Shown: positions 21,713 to 32,509 of the stretch, piece by piece
Layout of the letters: every line of letters begins with the position of its first letter
How positions within the stretch are numbered: the first letter of the stretch is position 1
Assembly: GCA_037178625.1 (NCBI GenBank)
Contig: CM074138.1
Location: 2,294,001-2,358,000 of the forward strand
Reading direction: 5' to 3'
DNA: 64,000 bases
From: Skeletonema tropicum
Lineage: Eukaryota; Bacillariophyta; Thalassiosirophyceae; Thalassiosirales; Thalassiosiraceae
Notes under the pieces: model-generated
The model's input: the letters and a program-made list of their open reading frames with translations, nothing else
Database searches by the model: none
What the model was told of the DNA's origin: nothing
Made by a program: the position numbers and the translations under genes

Positions 21713-23163
21713 GAGAGACAATCACCTCATTTGTATGAGTAAGACGTATGACTTTTACTTGTTTTGCTTTAGAATGTGTGTGGTCAAGTAGCGTCAAAAC
21801 AGTTGTTAGAAAGCTGAAAGTTTGGATGTTATGAAACAGGTGTGTTCATGTTCAAAATAATAGTGAGAATAATTTATGTGTGAAAAGAATCATGCCATAT
21901 ATCCATCATATGCACACTTCACAACCAAGCCGAACGCTAATGTTTTTGCCTAATTGTAGTCTTACTTATTCTTCTTCATCACAATATCTAACACATTCAC
22001 AATGCATCCACCCCAATAAATTTCACGCACGGCTCGTCTCAATGAAAGGAAGTCATCGAACGCACCCCATTCAATCCTTTCGGCTACAACATGGCAGACG
22101 ATTTCAACGATGCAAGTATGATCTTCAAATGCCCTCGCAGTGCAGGAGCCAGGAGCCAGGAATGACTTTGACGGCCACGGCCGATAGTGATATGAGTTGC
22201 ACCGGCTGGAATAAGTTCGCCGGAGCGGTGTAATAGTGCCTTCTCATACTATTACCCTCGGAAGTCATAATGGAGCAGCAGCTTTGGGAGATGAGACAAT
22301 GGGGTCCTACTTTCAAGCGAGCCGTCATTGTCAGTGTCAGGCGTCGCGACGCTAGCTGGATCGATCGCTTGCCTTGGACATGGTGAAGAAACCGTATGTC
22401 TAGTTGATAAGCAAAATGCAGTGTTTGGAAGTATTGCACGTGAGGTGGAGATAGAAGGGGTGATGTAAGAGATGAAGGAAGACAGCCACCCAACAAGAAG
22501 CGGGAGGAGTTGTTGTTTCGGAGAGGTCGTGTGCCATTTTGTCTTCCAAGATGGAATGGCTCAGAGCGGAGATTAGATTGATGTCCAAGCTTGAACTTAA
22601 ATGTGAAGTTGTTGAGTTTGAGTTACAATAACAATAGAATATGAAGGTGACGGCGCTGAAGATGACAAAGCTGAGCAGCTATATCGAAGAATCGACGACG
22701 AATTGGGCGGCGGTAGTCCGAACGGATTGGAGCCGTGAAGATTGCATAGCAGGAGCACTAATAGGCACTTCATCATGGCATGCTACATGCCATGGAAGGT
22801 TTACGATGAAGTGCGACATAAGTACCGTAGAGAGAGACGGGCATCTGAAGCTGTGTCGCATCGCGTTGGCCTGACATCTATCTGGCTGATCCACATCCAA
22901 AACCTACCCCCATCAAATATTAGCGTCTGAAAATCCAACAAGTTATGCCCCCTCCAACAACCATCCAATTTTATTTCAAACATAATAGGACACTTCGACT
23001 TTACCCCCTTTGATCTAAGTTTTATTGTCTTGCACTCGCCAAGTGAAAGTGACATTTCGTCTCATTCAATCATCATCAACTCGTGAATATTGAACAATAC
23101 CGCCCACGCTGAAATCATACAACATAGCCTCGGTCTCCTCATTCATAACCAACAGACATGATG
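21713..23163. other. Intergenic, nothing recognised
   Basis: About 1.45 kb without a convincing gene on either strand. Short open frames have no recognisable domains. Confidence 0.4.
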
Positions 23164-23226
23164 AAAAATTAACGGAAATCTTAAAGTACGTCATGGTTGG
23201 CCCTCCAGGGGCGAAATTATCTACAA
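23164..23226 (+). repeat. 63-bp dispersed repeat, copy 1
   Basis: Identical over 63 bp to 37295-37357, same orientation. It is open in the plus frame and encodes KYVMVGPPGAKLST, which resembles a nucleotide-kinase P-loop region with a broken GxxGxGK. Confidence 0.8.
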
Positions 23227-23387
23227 TTATCTAGAGCAATGTCACACATGTCTGTCCAGCCGCCGCATGCATCCTTCTTTCCGTCATCAACTCTGTAGGT
23301 GCCATCAACATTCGCGGTGCCGCAAACAGTGACACCGTAAACGCAAAAATCGATATCTTCGATGACCATCACAATGAGCTCCGTCAT
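23217..23387 (-). CDS. Possible small Cys-rich protein, antisense to GH16 5' region
   Basis: A 56-codon frame starts MTELIVMVIED and ends DMCDIALDNCR, with six Cys. The overlapping plus strand is also open, so only one is likely real. No family was recognised. Low confidence. Confidence 0.15.
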   Translation of the reverse strand: MTELIVMVIEDIDFCVYGVTVCGTANVDGTYRVDDGKKDACGGWTDMCDIALDNCR

Positions 23388-23404
23388 CTAAACTTGTTTT
23401 GCAG

Positions 23405-25322
23405 TTGCATCAGCACCGTCGACTCTTCATGTCACCCAAATAATGCATGTGAGAGCGCCGACAAATGCACCAATCCAAAGGGCAAGGATAAGTGCCATGC
23501 CAGCGGCAATTACGTCTGGCAAGCCCAATCGACGCCTTCGCCCACACCGGAGCCAACTCCACCGCCAGCTCCGTCATCTTCATGTGGTAAATGTGTTGCT
23601 GACGATTTCGCTACATCATGCTCAGCCCCAACCGACTGTCCTACAGAGATGACTCCGGGAACATGCTCGGCACCAACCACTCAGCCCACCAATGGCATGG
23701 TGTGCACTCAAGATAGTGAGTGCGAACCGAGCTCTGGTAATCCTAACAAGAGAGGACAGTGCAATGGAGGTGGCACCACAAATACAGAGTGTGACACGAC
23801 GTTGACATGTTCCCCTACTTCTCCGGTAAGAGTTTTGTTGTACAATATCTACTTTGTGCACTCTTGCATTGTGAAGACTTTTGACTTTTCTTCGATGTGT
23901 CTAACACAAATTGTGTCTCTCAAACAAAATAATGATATTATTTAGCCAACATCCCCCCCAACGTCAAATCCGACTGATGCAACAACTCCGCCACCGACTG
24001 CAAATCCAACAGCGCCTCCTTCACCACAACCAACACCTAATCCAACTGAACCGACACAAACCTACTGTGGTTGTCCCGAGTGCACTTCCGCAATCTGGAA
24101 TGCTGACGCCTGTGACATCAACCTCGATGGATGCCACACTTGCGGCGGAAGAATTGAGTATCTGAAGGGACTAGGTCAAACTGAAGAACAGGCTTGTTCA
24201 ACCGTGTCAGATCAATTCCCCAATGGGCCATGCGGACCAGTTTGCAACCCGAATGTGTGCAATGGTACACCTGAACCAACTCATACTCCAACGAAAGTTC
24301 CAACGGGGCCTCCTTCACCTGGTCCTTCGACAGATTCTCCTACAGAACAATTCTTTTGTGGATGTTCAGCATGTACTTCCACAATCTGGAATACCGATGC
24401 ATGTGATGTCAACCTTGGAGGGTGCTACACTTGCGGCGGGAGAATTGAGTATCTGATGGGGCTAGGTCAAACTGAAGAACAGGCTTGTACGACCGTGTCG
24501 GATCAATTCTCAAATGGACAATGCGGACCAGTGTGCAATCCATTGATTTGTAATGACCTTGTATTGGATGAACCTGACTCATCCAAATTGATTTGGAGTG
24601 ATGAATTTGATGTGGATGGGGCTCCAAATTCAGCCAATTGGGATTATGATCTTGGAAATGGTTGCGACAGAGGCATTTGTGGTTGGGGCAACAATGAACT
24701 TCAAGAATATACCAATTCTCCAGATAACGTCATCGTTGCAAATGGGGTGCTTCGCATCAGTGCAAAGAGAGGAAGCAATGGAGTGTACACCTCTACACGT
24801 ATGGTGTCACGTGGCAAAAAGACGTTTCGATATGGCCGTATCCGTTTCCGTGCTAGAACGGCGGGGTGCAGTGCCACGGGTACGTGGCCAGCACTTTGGA
24901 TGCTTCCTGAATTGTGGGTATATGGTGGCTGGCCTGATAGTGGCGAAATCGACATAATGGAAGCAGTTGGGTACGAAGAAAACAAGTTCCATGGGAGTGT
25001 CCACACTGGAGCATATAATCATTTGAGTAATACGCAAAAGACTGGGTCGATTAGTATGCCTGAAGCAGATTGGCATATCTTTGAGATCGATTGGCAAGCG
25101 GACAAGATTCGATTTGCAGTAGATAATCAAGTCTACTTCGTGTTTGCTCCTGATGATATTAGTGATTCTATGAAGTGGCCTTTCGATCAGGACTTCCACT
25201 TGTTATTGAACATTGCCGTCGGAGGAAATTGGGGTGGATATTATGGAGTTGATGAAACAGCATTTAATGGCGATGTTGGACAATACATGGAAGTAGATTG
25301 GGTGAGGGCTTATAGCAGCTAA
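23405..25322 (+). CDS. Secreted GH16 family beta-glucanase with two Cys-rich modules (5' end unresolved)
   Basis: Exons 23405-23825 and 23946-25322, phase-0 intron. The first visible part is Cys-rich with Pro/Thr linkers (STPSPTPEPTPPPAPSS). Two tandem near-identical modules follow (about 24064-24255 and 24355-24550), each CGC-x2-CTS ... CGGRIEYL ... TEEQAC ... CGPVCNP, a pattern seen in stramenopile extracellular proteins and possibly carbohydrate-binding. The C-terminal GH16 domain has the catalytic signature SGEIDIMEAVG (nucleophile and acid/base Glu) and ends EVDWVRAYSS. GH16 enzymes of this kind hydrolyse or transfer beta-1,3-glucan, and chrysolaminarin or callose is the likely substrate. 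The frame is open upstream of 23405 to about 23235 without ATG, so the signal-peptide exon was not located. Confidence 0.75.
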
Positions 25323-25525
25323 ATTGCATAGGTTGAAATCTTTTTGATGAAGTCCCGCATGTAAATTAGAGGCACGTAAACTCATCTCTTGGCAGTAGGA
25401 TGTCAACAATAACAATAAATAATATCTCCTCCTATTGTTCCTATATCCTACTGCAGTAGACTAATTCTTGTTGCCCTCTCCGAGCATCAAATCAAGAGGC
25501 TCGCTAGCTGGCTTCTGTTTCCGTA

Positions 25526-28500
25526 CTACTTGTTGTTGTACAAATCCAATAGGTTTTGTGGTCCCTTCCCTTCTAGCAACTCACCTTTTGAGACCTTCAT
25601 GTGCTCAAATATCAAATCGTATGTTTTAACCTGCCCCTGACTGACACGAATGCCCACGTGATGAGGACGAAGTTCGGCCCATGACTTGATTCCGGATGCC
25701 TCCATAATTTCCACGCATGCTTTGACTGTCTCTCGATGAAAGTTGGCCACACGAACCTGTCCAATCTTGCTAACAATTGAGCTATTGATCAATATATTTG
25801 GTGATATAACAAAAGACTTATTATGACTTAAAATATAAAGGAAACGATCAACGTTTTTGGATTCGGTTCAACTTGTGCTTTCATTGGCGATGTCATGATA
25901 GACCAGCCTCGAGAAAGCATTCCGAAACATATTGAGAAACGAGAAACCAGATAACATAAATATGAATTTGATTGATGTCCGACACTACGTAGGTGTGACA
26001 TTCTACCCCTCCTCAGAGGGCGCAACGATTTGTAGTAAGACTTGAGGAGTAGGTGACTTGTAGGGCTTGATGCGTCTGATGTTGAGACGCTCTTGTAGGT
26101 GATCGTCGAGCTTGATAGTAACATTGCCGTTGACATGGGTACGGGCGATAGTGAAAGGACCATTCCATTTGTCGTCGAGTTTTGCAGGATCAAAGACCTT
26201 CTTCATGACTTCTTCCCCAACGCGGTAATCGTAGCTGTAGCGTTTGGAATTGATTCGCTTGATGTCCTTGTTGACACGGCGAAGGTTGATCTCATTCATG
26301 TCGTGCTGGACTGGAAGGTTGAAGATCATATCGCGCCCAAAGGCCAATGCTGCGGGAGCATATCCAGTAGCTAGGGCTAAAAGTATCAGATAAAATCGTT
26401 CCCATGAGGTCTTCAGCTTCGGTCAAGGTACGGGGGTCTTGATTGGCAAGTCGGGCTCGAATGGAATTTCCCATTGTAAGGTGCAGGCGTTCGATGATCG
26501 CATTGCTCTGGGGGTTGCGAGCTGTCGAGGGAGCAGATGCAATACCAGCATCATGCAACAACTGCTGGAACTGAGGGCCGATAAATTCACCGCCTTGATC
26601 ATGAGCGCAAGCTTCAGGCCGTGGGTATCTTGAGAGCCATAATTCATTGAACTTGCGAGCTACATTCTCACTAGTCTTGCGCTTGATGATGATGGCATCT
26701 GGGAAACCAGTGGCACGGTCAATTGCTGTCAGTGCATAGAACTCATAGGCTTTGCCACTTCGACCAGACGTCTTGACATACCATGGACCAACGAGGTCCA
26801 CGTCGCATTGCTTCCATGGATTGAGATCTTGTACTTGACGAGGAGGGAAGTGGCCATAGCCTCGCTGACCAATCTTTGTACGCTGGCAAACATCGCACGA
26901 GAAAGCATTGATCCGGGCTGCCAATTGAGGATGATAGAACTTGGAGAGAGCATTAGTAACTGCCTTGGCTCCTGGATGATTCAACAGGAGATGGAAGTAT
27001 TCAATAGCGGCGTCTACCGCATTGTCCGTGAGGACTATCTTCAAAGTGGATTCATCTTGAGGAGTGGGGCTGTAGCAAATCAACGACGTGTCATGGCGAC
27101 CAAACGTTCGACAATGGTAGAACGTTGGGTAAGTAGTGAGCATCTGCTGAAGGGCAGGACAGCGGCTCTGCTCTTCTGCAAGCCATTCATATCGCAAAGG
27201 ATTCTGGACGGTAGAAGGAAGGTTCATGAACTGTTGCACTTGGGCTAAAGGGAACTCATCATCACTGGCCAATTCGGCTAGTTGTTCTTCAAAGACACTG
27301 GGCTCTTCGTCTTCAACTCGAGGAACATCGTGGGGAACTGGATTGAATTGAACTTGAGTGGAGGAAAGTTCATCCTGCCTCTTCTCGGCACCCGAGAAAT
27401 CAAACTTGGGGAGACGACTGTACGCATCTGCTAAGACATTGAGCTTGCCGGGGTGGTAGAACCACTCTGCATGGAAGGACTCGAGGAAGGACTCGAGGAA
27501 GCACCGCCACCGAAGGACTCGTTGACTGTTTAAGTTGGAGAATGTTAAGTTGCGATGGTCCGTGAAAATCTTGAGCTTTGCTCCAAAGAGCATGGTACGA
27601 TATTCCGTGAGGGTGCTGACGATGGCCAATAATTCCTTTTCCATGGTGGTGTATCGAGATTGTGCCGCCGAGAGTCTTTTGGAGTAATACGCAATGGGGC
27701 GCCCGCCTTGGAGTATGGCTGCTCCCAGTTGATAATCAGAACTGTCCGTGTAGACTTCAAAAGGCTCATTGTGGTTTGGGTAGGCACACAAAGCATCACT
27801 GGCAATAACTTGCTTCACTTCCTGAAAAACTTTCTCTAGCTCTGGAGTCCAAACGATCGGCGCTTTCTTCTTCTGAATGCCTCGGATAAGCTGAGTAAAC
27901 GGAGAGAGGAGATGGCTTCGACGTGGCCAGAAATCTCGGTACCAGTTGATCAATCCCACCAGGGTTCGTACTTCGCTAGCGTTGGTAGGCCTTTGCAGGT
28001 CAAGAACCGCTTGTACCTTCTTCTGCCATGGTTGAATGCCGTCCTTGCTGACCCAATGACCGAGAAAATCTCCCTCTGCAATACCGAATTCGCACTTTAG
28101 AGGGTTAATAGAGAACCCTGCCTCTTCAAGACGCCTGAACACCTCGCGGAGGGTGCGTACATGATCATCCCAAGAATTAGACCATATCGCGATGTCATCA
28201 ATGTACACTTCAACTTCATCTAGATCCCGAAGCACTTCTTCAATAACCGACTGTGCGAATGCTGGGGAGTTGCGGAGACCCATCGGGGCTCTTGTCCAAC
28301 GAAAAAGACCGAAGGGTGTCGAGATTGTGGTGAGGTCCTTTGCTCTGTCCGTCAATTCAAATGAATAGAACATCATGCTCAAGTCAAGCTTCGTCATGAA
28401 CTGGAATCCAGTACGCTTTCGGATCAGATCTTGGATGATGGGAAGAGTATAATCTCGCGGTTTAATGACTTTGTTCAGCTCACGGAGATCTGCAATGAAA

Positions 28501-31423
28501 CGAACCTTGCCATCCTTCTTAGGGATAATAAACGATGGTAGATTCCATGCAGATGGGCCATCGAAACGCTACCACCCGTGTCAAATAGGCACTTGAGGAA
28601 TCGATTGCACTTGACTCCATTTACCGACTTGACCATTGCATACGCAGTGGCCATGGGCACTGTGACTCCTTTCGAATCAACTTTGTAAGTAACCTCAACA
28701 TTACAAAATTCAAATTCAGTATCCAACTCGATGTTGTTGCACGTATGTGGAATGGATGGGAGTTGGAGCGCCTCTCCTAACTCGACCATCTGATTGTCAT
28801 AAGACTCAATTCCTGTATTAGGGAAGATGTTGAAATCCCAAGGCTCAATGTTGCTTTGGCCTGGGATTGGATCGAGTAAAAGATACTCTGGGCAGTCCAC
28901 CATCGTTGCCTCAACGGCGACTGTTTCGTTTGTTATTGGGATGGTGTTGATCAATGCATCTAGTGCATCCTCCGCAAAGTGACAATTGAACAACTCGTTC
29001 AAGAACTCATCATCATGAAGTTGAGTGTCTGATGCGATGCGGTCGAGCATTGATGCAGGGCTTGAAGCTGGCTGCGCTCTAGGTTTCAAGCTCATGTTTG
29101 CTTGTAGAACGGTAGAGACTGTAATCGGATCACGGTCCCTACGGATGCAACATGAAAGTTGAACATCAATCTCGCTCGAAGGCTCCGAGGTAACATTGTT
29201 GACATGATACTCGAGAGCTGCTGGGGCATTAGCATAGCCCGTCACCTGTTCCAAACTGGTGGCAAATACATTGGTGAAGGTTGAATGTTGATTCCCAAAA
29301 GGGTCGGCGTTTCAGGATCGATGGGAAAGCTAGTGATCCAGGCATTTTTCGATTTGTAGGAATTCATTTTCAACGTAGATTTTTCTTCTTTGTTTGGCTG
29401 TTAATGTGGGAGTATATATACTGTGTCCAATCTTGCTAACAATTGAGCTATTGATCAATATATTTGGTGATATAACAAAAGACTTATTATGACTTAAAAT
29501 ATAAAGGAAACGATCAACGTTTTTGGATTCGGTTCAACTTGTGCTTTCATTGGCGATGTCATGATAGACCAGCCTCGAGAAAGCATTCCGAAACATATTG
29601 AGAAACGAGAAACCAGATAACATAAATATGAATTTGATTGATGTCCGACACTACGTAGGTGTGACAGAACCTGTTTCGATGCCGGATCCAAGCCCCAACC
29701 GAGGTCACGATTTTGAGTTGTAATGCCTGTTGGGCAAGTGTTTGTGTTACATTTGAGAGCTTGAACTGGAGCGAGTGTATTGTGAGTATGGGAGTGGAGC
29801 AATTAATTATATATGAGAGCAATGCAATGAAGGACTTACTGCATCCCAAGGAGAAGAGGAAGCTCCTAGCCGCGTTACAAACATCAGCCCCAAGAGCAAA
29901 AGTCTTGTACCTGTTGATCAGTAAAAAGAAGGGTGAGTATTAATTAAAGAAATGAATGACCGGCAGAGTTTGTTGCCCAACTCATCCACACAGTTTCATT
30001 CTACTCACATTGAGAACCCCGAGCACACTTTACCACTACCAATCAGGGTAACTTTGGACTGGGATTTATCGACCGGATCCCGCAACCCAACCCCCACAAG
30101 AATTGCATGAGCATACGAAAGACCAAAGCTCAACGGCATTCCAACGCTATTGGAAAATTCTGGTGGCGCAGCACCCGTCCCTCCTTCCGTCCCATCAATC
30201 GTGATAAAGTCTGGTGCTTCTCCAGTTTCTACAAATGCACGCACTAGTGCTGCAAATTCTTCCGGATGGCCCATGCAAAGTTTCATACCGATGGGCTTAC
30301 CTTTACTCAGAGTACGAAGAGAATTGATAAATTCACACAACTCATATGGATTCGAGAATGCCGAATGACGAGCGGGTGAGACACAATCATGAAGTACAGG
30401 CCATGGTAGATTCCTCGCATCGGCAATCTCCTTTGTAATCTTTTCACGTGGGAGCAATCCTCCGTGACCTGGCTTGGCTCCCTGTGAGAGCTTAATCTCA
30501 ATCATTTTTGCGTACTGTGCATTCTCTTCGAATAAATTGTGATCAAATACACGAGATCCATCTGGGGCAAAGTCACCGCAGCCAAAATATGCCGTACCAA
30601 TGTTCCATACTAAATCCCCCCCTCCTTCCTTGTGAAATCGACTCATTGATCCCTCTCCTGTATTATGATAAAAGTTCCCAAGTTTTGCTCCACTACTCAG
30701 AGCAAGGATAGCTCGATCTGACAAAGCGCCATAGCTCATGGCACTTATGTTCAGCAATGACGCCGAGTAGGGTTGAGTCGTTGATTTATTATGCTGCCCA
30801 ATAATCACACGTTGCTCACCAATCTTTGTTGGGTACAAAGAATGATTCACCCACTCAAAGCCCACAGCCGCGGCATCCCTTCTTGTACCAAATGGCATTG
30901 TACATTCCAAACCCTTTGATCGTTCATATACAATCGTTCTTTGCGCTCGAGAGTATGGCACTGCCTCATTATCACCTTCCACAAAATATTGTCGAATTTC
31001 TGGTCGAATCATTTCAAGTAAGTACCTCATATTACCCAACACTGGAAAATTACGTCGTATCGTTTGATTGGTCTGTTTGATATCATTCAATCCTACGATC
31101 CAATATACTGCAGTGGTACTGGCTACTCCAATTGTAATGGCGTGATTACCAATCAACGCCTCCACGGCTGGGATGGAGAGAGCCAATCCATACCCAACCT
31201 TGCGGAAGACATCTCGTGACCAGTTCTCGATCCAATCGGGTAGGCCGGCCGAGACGGAGCGAACGTATGATGATTTTTTGGGACTGCTGCTGTCTCCGCT
31301 TGAAGATGATGATGATGAAGAGAGGAAAACTCTGGTAACGTTGTTGATTGGAGCAATGTGACGACATTCATTTCTACGTTGGATGATTGAAGATGATGCT
31401 ATTCTCATCATGATTTTGCTCAT
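25526..31423 (-). CDS. FMN-binding glutamate-synthase-like protein, split by a retrotransposon
   Basis: The start is the ATG at 31423. The N-terminus (MMRIASSSIIQRRNECR) looks like a mitochondrial presequence and is followed by a membrane-type segment. Exons: 30009-31423, 29840-29910, and 29667-29765 continuing after the insert at 25526-25752. The core shows NISAMSYGALSDRAILALS, HNTGEGSMSRFHKEGG, KPGHGGLLPREKIT, FITIDGTEGGTGAAP and KCNTNTCPTGITTQ with the Fe-S Cys, all typical of the FMN-binding glutamate synthase domain family. Splice joints rebuild the family consensus across all exons. The Ty3-type element at 25758-29666 interrupts the last exon between KQV and RVANFH. With the element and one target repeat removed the frame is perfect. 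As written the product would lose its last ~80 residues. Confidence 0.85.
25758..26000 (-). repeat. 3' LTR
   Basis: 243 bp, TG at one end and CA at the other, identical by eye to 29424-29666. Confidence 0.9.
26003..28560 (-). pseudogene. Retrotransposon pol remnant: RT, RNase H, integrase
   Basis: Reverse transcriptase resumes at IPKKDGKVRFIADLRELN and has the catalytic box VYIDDIAIW. RNase H has FEVYTDSSDYQLGAAIL. Integrase has the HHCC-type zinc region (HLLLNHPGAKAV ... CDVCQRT) and the acidic core (CDVDLVGPW, AHDQGGEFIG, NPQSNAIIERLH). A frame change near 26395 separates the main frame from the integrase C-terminus (ALAFGRDMIFNLP ... RIKPYKS). The N-terminal part of RT is missing. Confidence 0.85.
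28475..29254 (-). pseudogene. Retrotransposon gag/protease remnant
   Basis: An open frame with no zinc knuckle seen. It ends in a retropepsin-like active site CLFDTGGSVSM and then runs straight into RT sequence in another frame, showing that the rest of the protease and the start of RT were deleted. Confidence 0.6.
29424..29666 (-). repeat. 5' LTR
   Basis: 243 bp, TG...CA, partner of 25758-26000. In minus orientation it precedes the gag/protease remnant. Confidence 0.9.
29672..30008 (-). other. Exons and introns of the split glutamate-synthase-like gene
   Basis: Holds a 71-bp exon at 29840-29910 (TFALGADVCNAARSFLFSLG) and the start of the next exon at 29765. Introns have GTAAGT and GTGAGT donors and CAG acceptors. 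The rebuilt joints are GFSM|YKTF and GC|IQALKCNTN. Confidence 0.8.
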
Positions 31424-31908
31424 TGTATGAATAATTATCAACTTATTTATCAACTATCTTCTAGCGCGGTGACAGCTCTCCTGGAGGCAATTTTGGCAGC
31501 AGTTCAATGCAGCAGCAGAGGGATACACTCTATCTCTATCTCACTCTATGGTATCAACTCCGTAGCCGAGTGAAAGTTGGAAGGGGTCTTCCTGCCTGGG
31601 TCTCTCTCTCAGAGCTCAGAGAGATGAGTGAGCGAGAAGTAGAAGGCGAGAGGTGTCATTTTTTTGGCGGGACATCAACTCAAATCTTTGTATCTTGTAT
31701 CTTTTCTGACACACATCGCACATCATCGATCAAGATACGATGTACCCAGCGCTGCTTGCCTACCACATCCACACTGTTAGTATCCACGATCTCCCTGCCT
31801 CCAATCGATGCTGTTGATAGATTAGATAGGATATAAAAGATAATGATTAGAGTATTCTTGTATCTACTTGTATCTACGTACGTGTAACACACAATCAAAC
31901 AATCAACC

Positions 31909-32060
31909 ATGAAGTTCCAGTCTCCTCGCCCTCTAACCGCCGTCGCACTAGGCGGGACGGATGCCTTTCTAGCCCCCCAACAGCAACAGCCGCGTCTTTC
32001 ATCCTCCGCCTCAGCTCTTGCCGGATATGGCATCGGCTCAAAAAGTCAGTGGTATTACCT
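31909..32060 (+). pseudogene. Truncated N-terminus of a plastid-targeted protein
   Basis: The ATG at 31909 begins MKFQSPRPLTAVALGG, then TDAFLAPQQQQ, an ASAF-like plastid import motif as in antenna proteins of diatoms, then a Ser/Ala-rich transit-like stretch. Recognisable sequence stops where the dispersed 36-bp repeat (32061-32096) begins, and the frame ends at 32160. No mature domain is present, so a truncated gene is likely. A misplaced exon is the alternative. Confidence 0.4.
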
Positions 32061-32096
32061 AAGTGCTGGCCAATTTTGGCGTCCAAAGTGCGTGCC
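32061..32096 (+). repeat. 36-bp dispersed repeat, copy 2
   Basis: Identical to 9620-9655. A 13-bp core, acgccaaaattgg, appears inverted near 52092-52104. Confidence 0.75.
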
Positions 32097-32509
32097 TTTT
32101 CTTAATACAGTACTCTCTCTGGAGAGAGAGTGTGAGGTACTCCTTAGCTGTCCATACTAACTACGTAGCACGAAATAACATGAAGACCAAACCTCTCTGT
32201 AGAGGTACCAAAACCAAGCATCTATATTGTACTGTCTACAGCCTGCTTCGGCTAGAACTGCTTGGTGAGATGCACTTCTGTCTTTTTCAAAGTCTTCACA
32301 AGATAATACAAAAATTGAACATTAACATTAACTGATAGGTGTAAGCTAATGGACACCGGACACATTCTCACAAGCACAAGCCTAAATCTAAATTCTTCGT
32401 GACCATGACACTCAGAGCAGCTCAAAACTCCAACTCCAACATCCAACATATATCTATAGATAATCAATCTGTCTCCCACTTGATAAACATATATAGGGCT
32501 CGCCGGCCT

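Larger units (their letters stand above)
25758..29666 (-). mobile_element. Ty3-type LTR retrotransposon, internally deleted
   Basis: 3,909 bp with two 243-bp LTRs that look identical, flanked by the 5-bp target duplication gaacc at 25753-25757 and 29667-29671. Coding is on the minus strand. A purine-rich tract (gaggaggggtagaa) lies just before the 3' LTR at about 26001-26014. Integrase follows RNase H, the Ty3 order. Gag is absent or nearly so, and the protease-to-reverse-transcriptase junction is deleted. Confidence 0.9.

Noticed and set aside
25758..29666. Endogenous virus with an envelope gene
   Set aside because: No envelope-like frame; LTR, pol order and deletions fit a plain Ty3-type retrotransposon.
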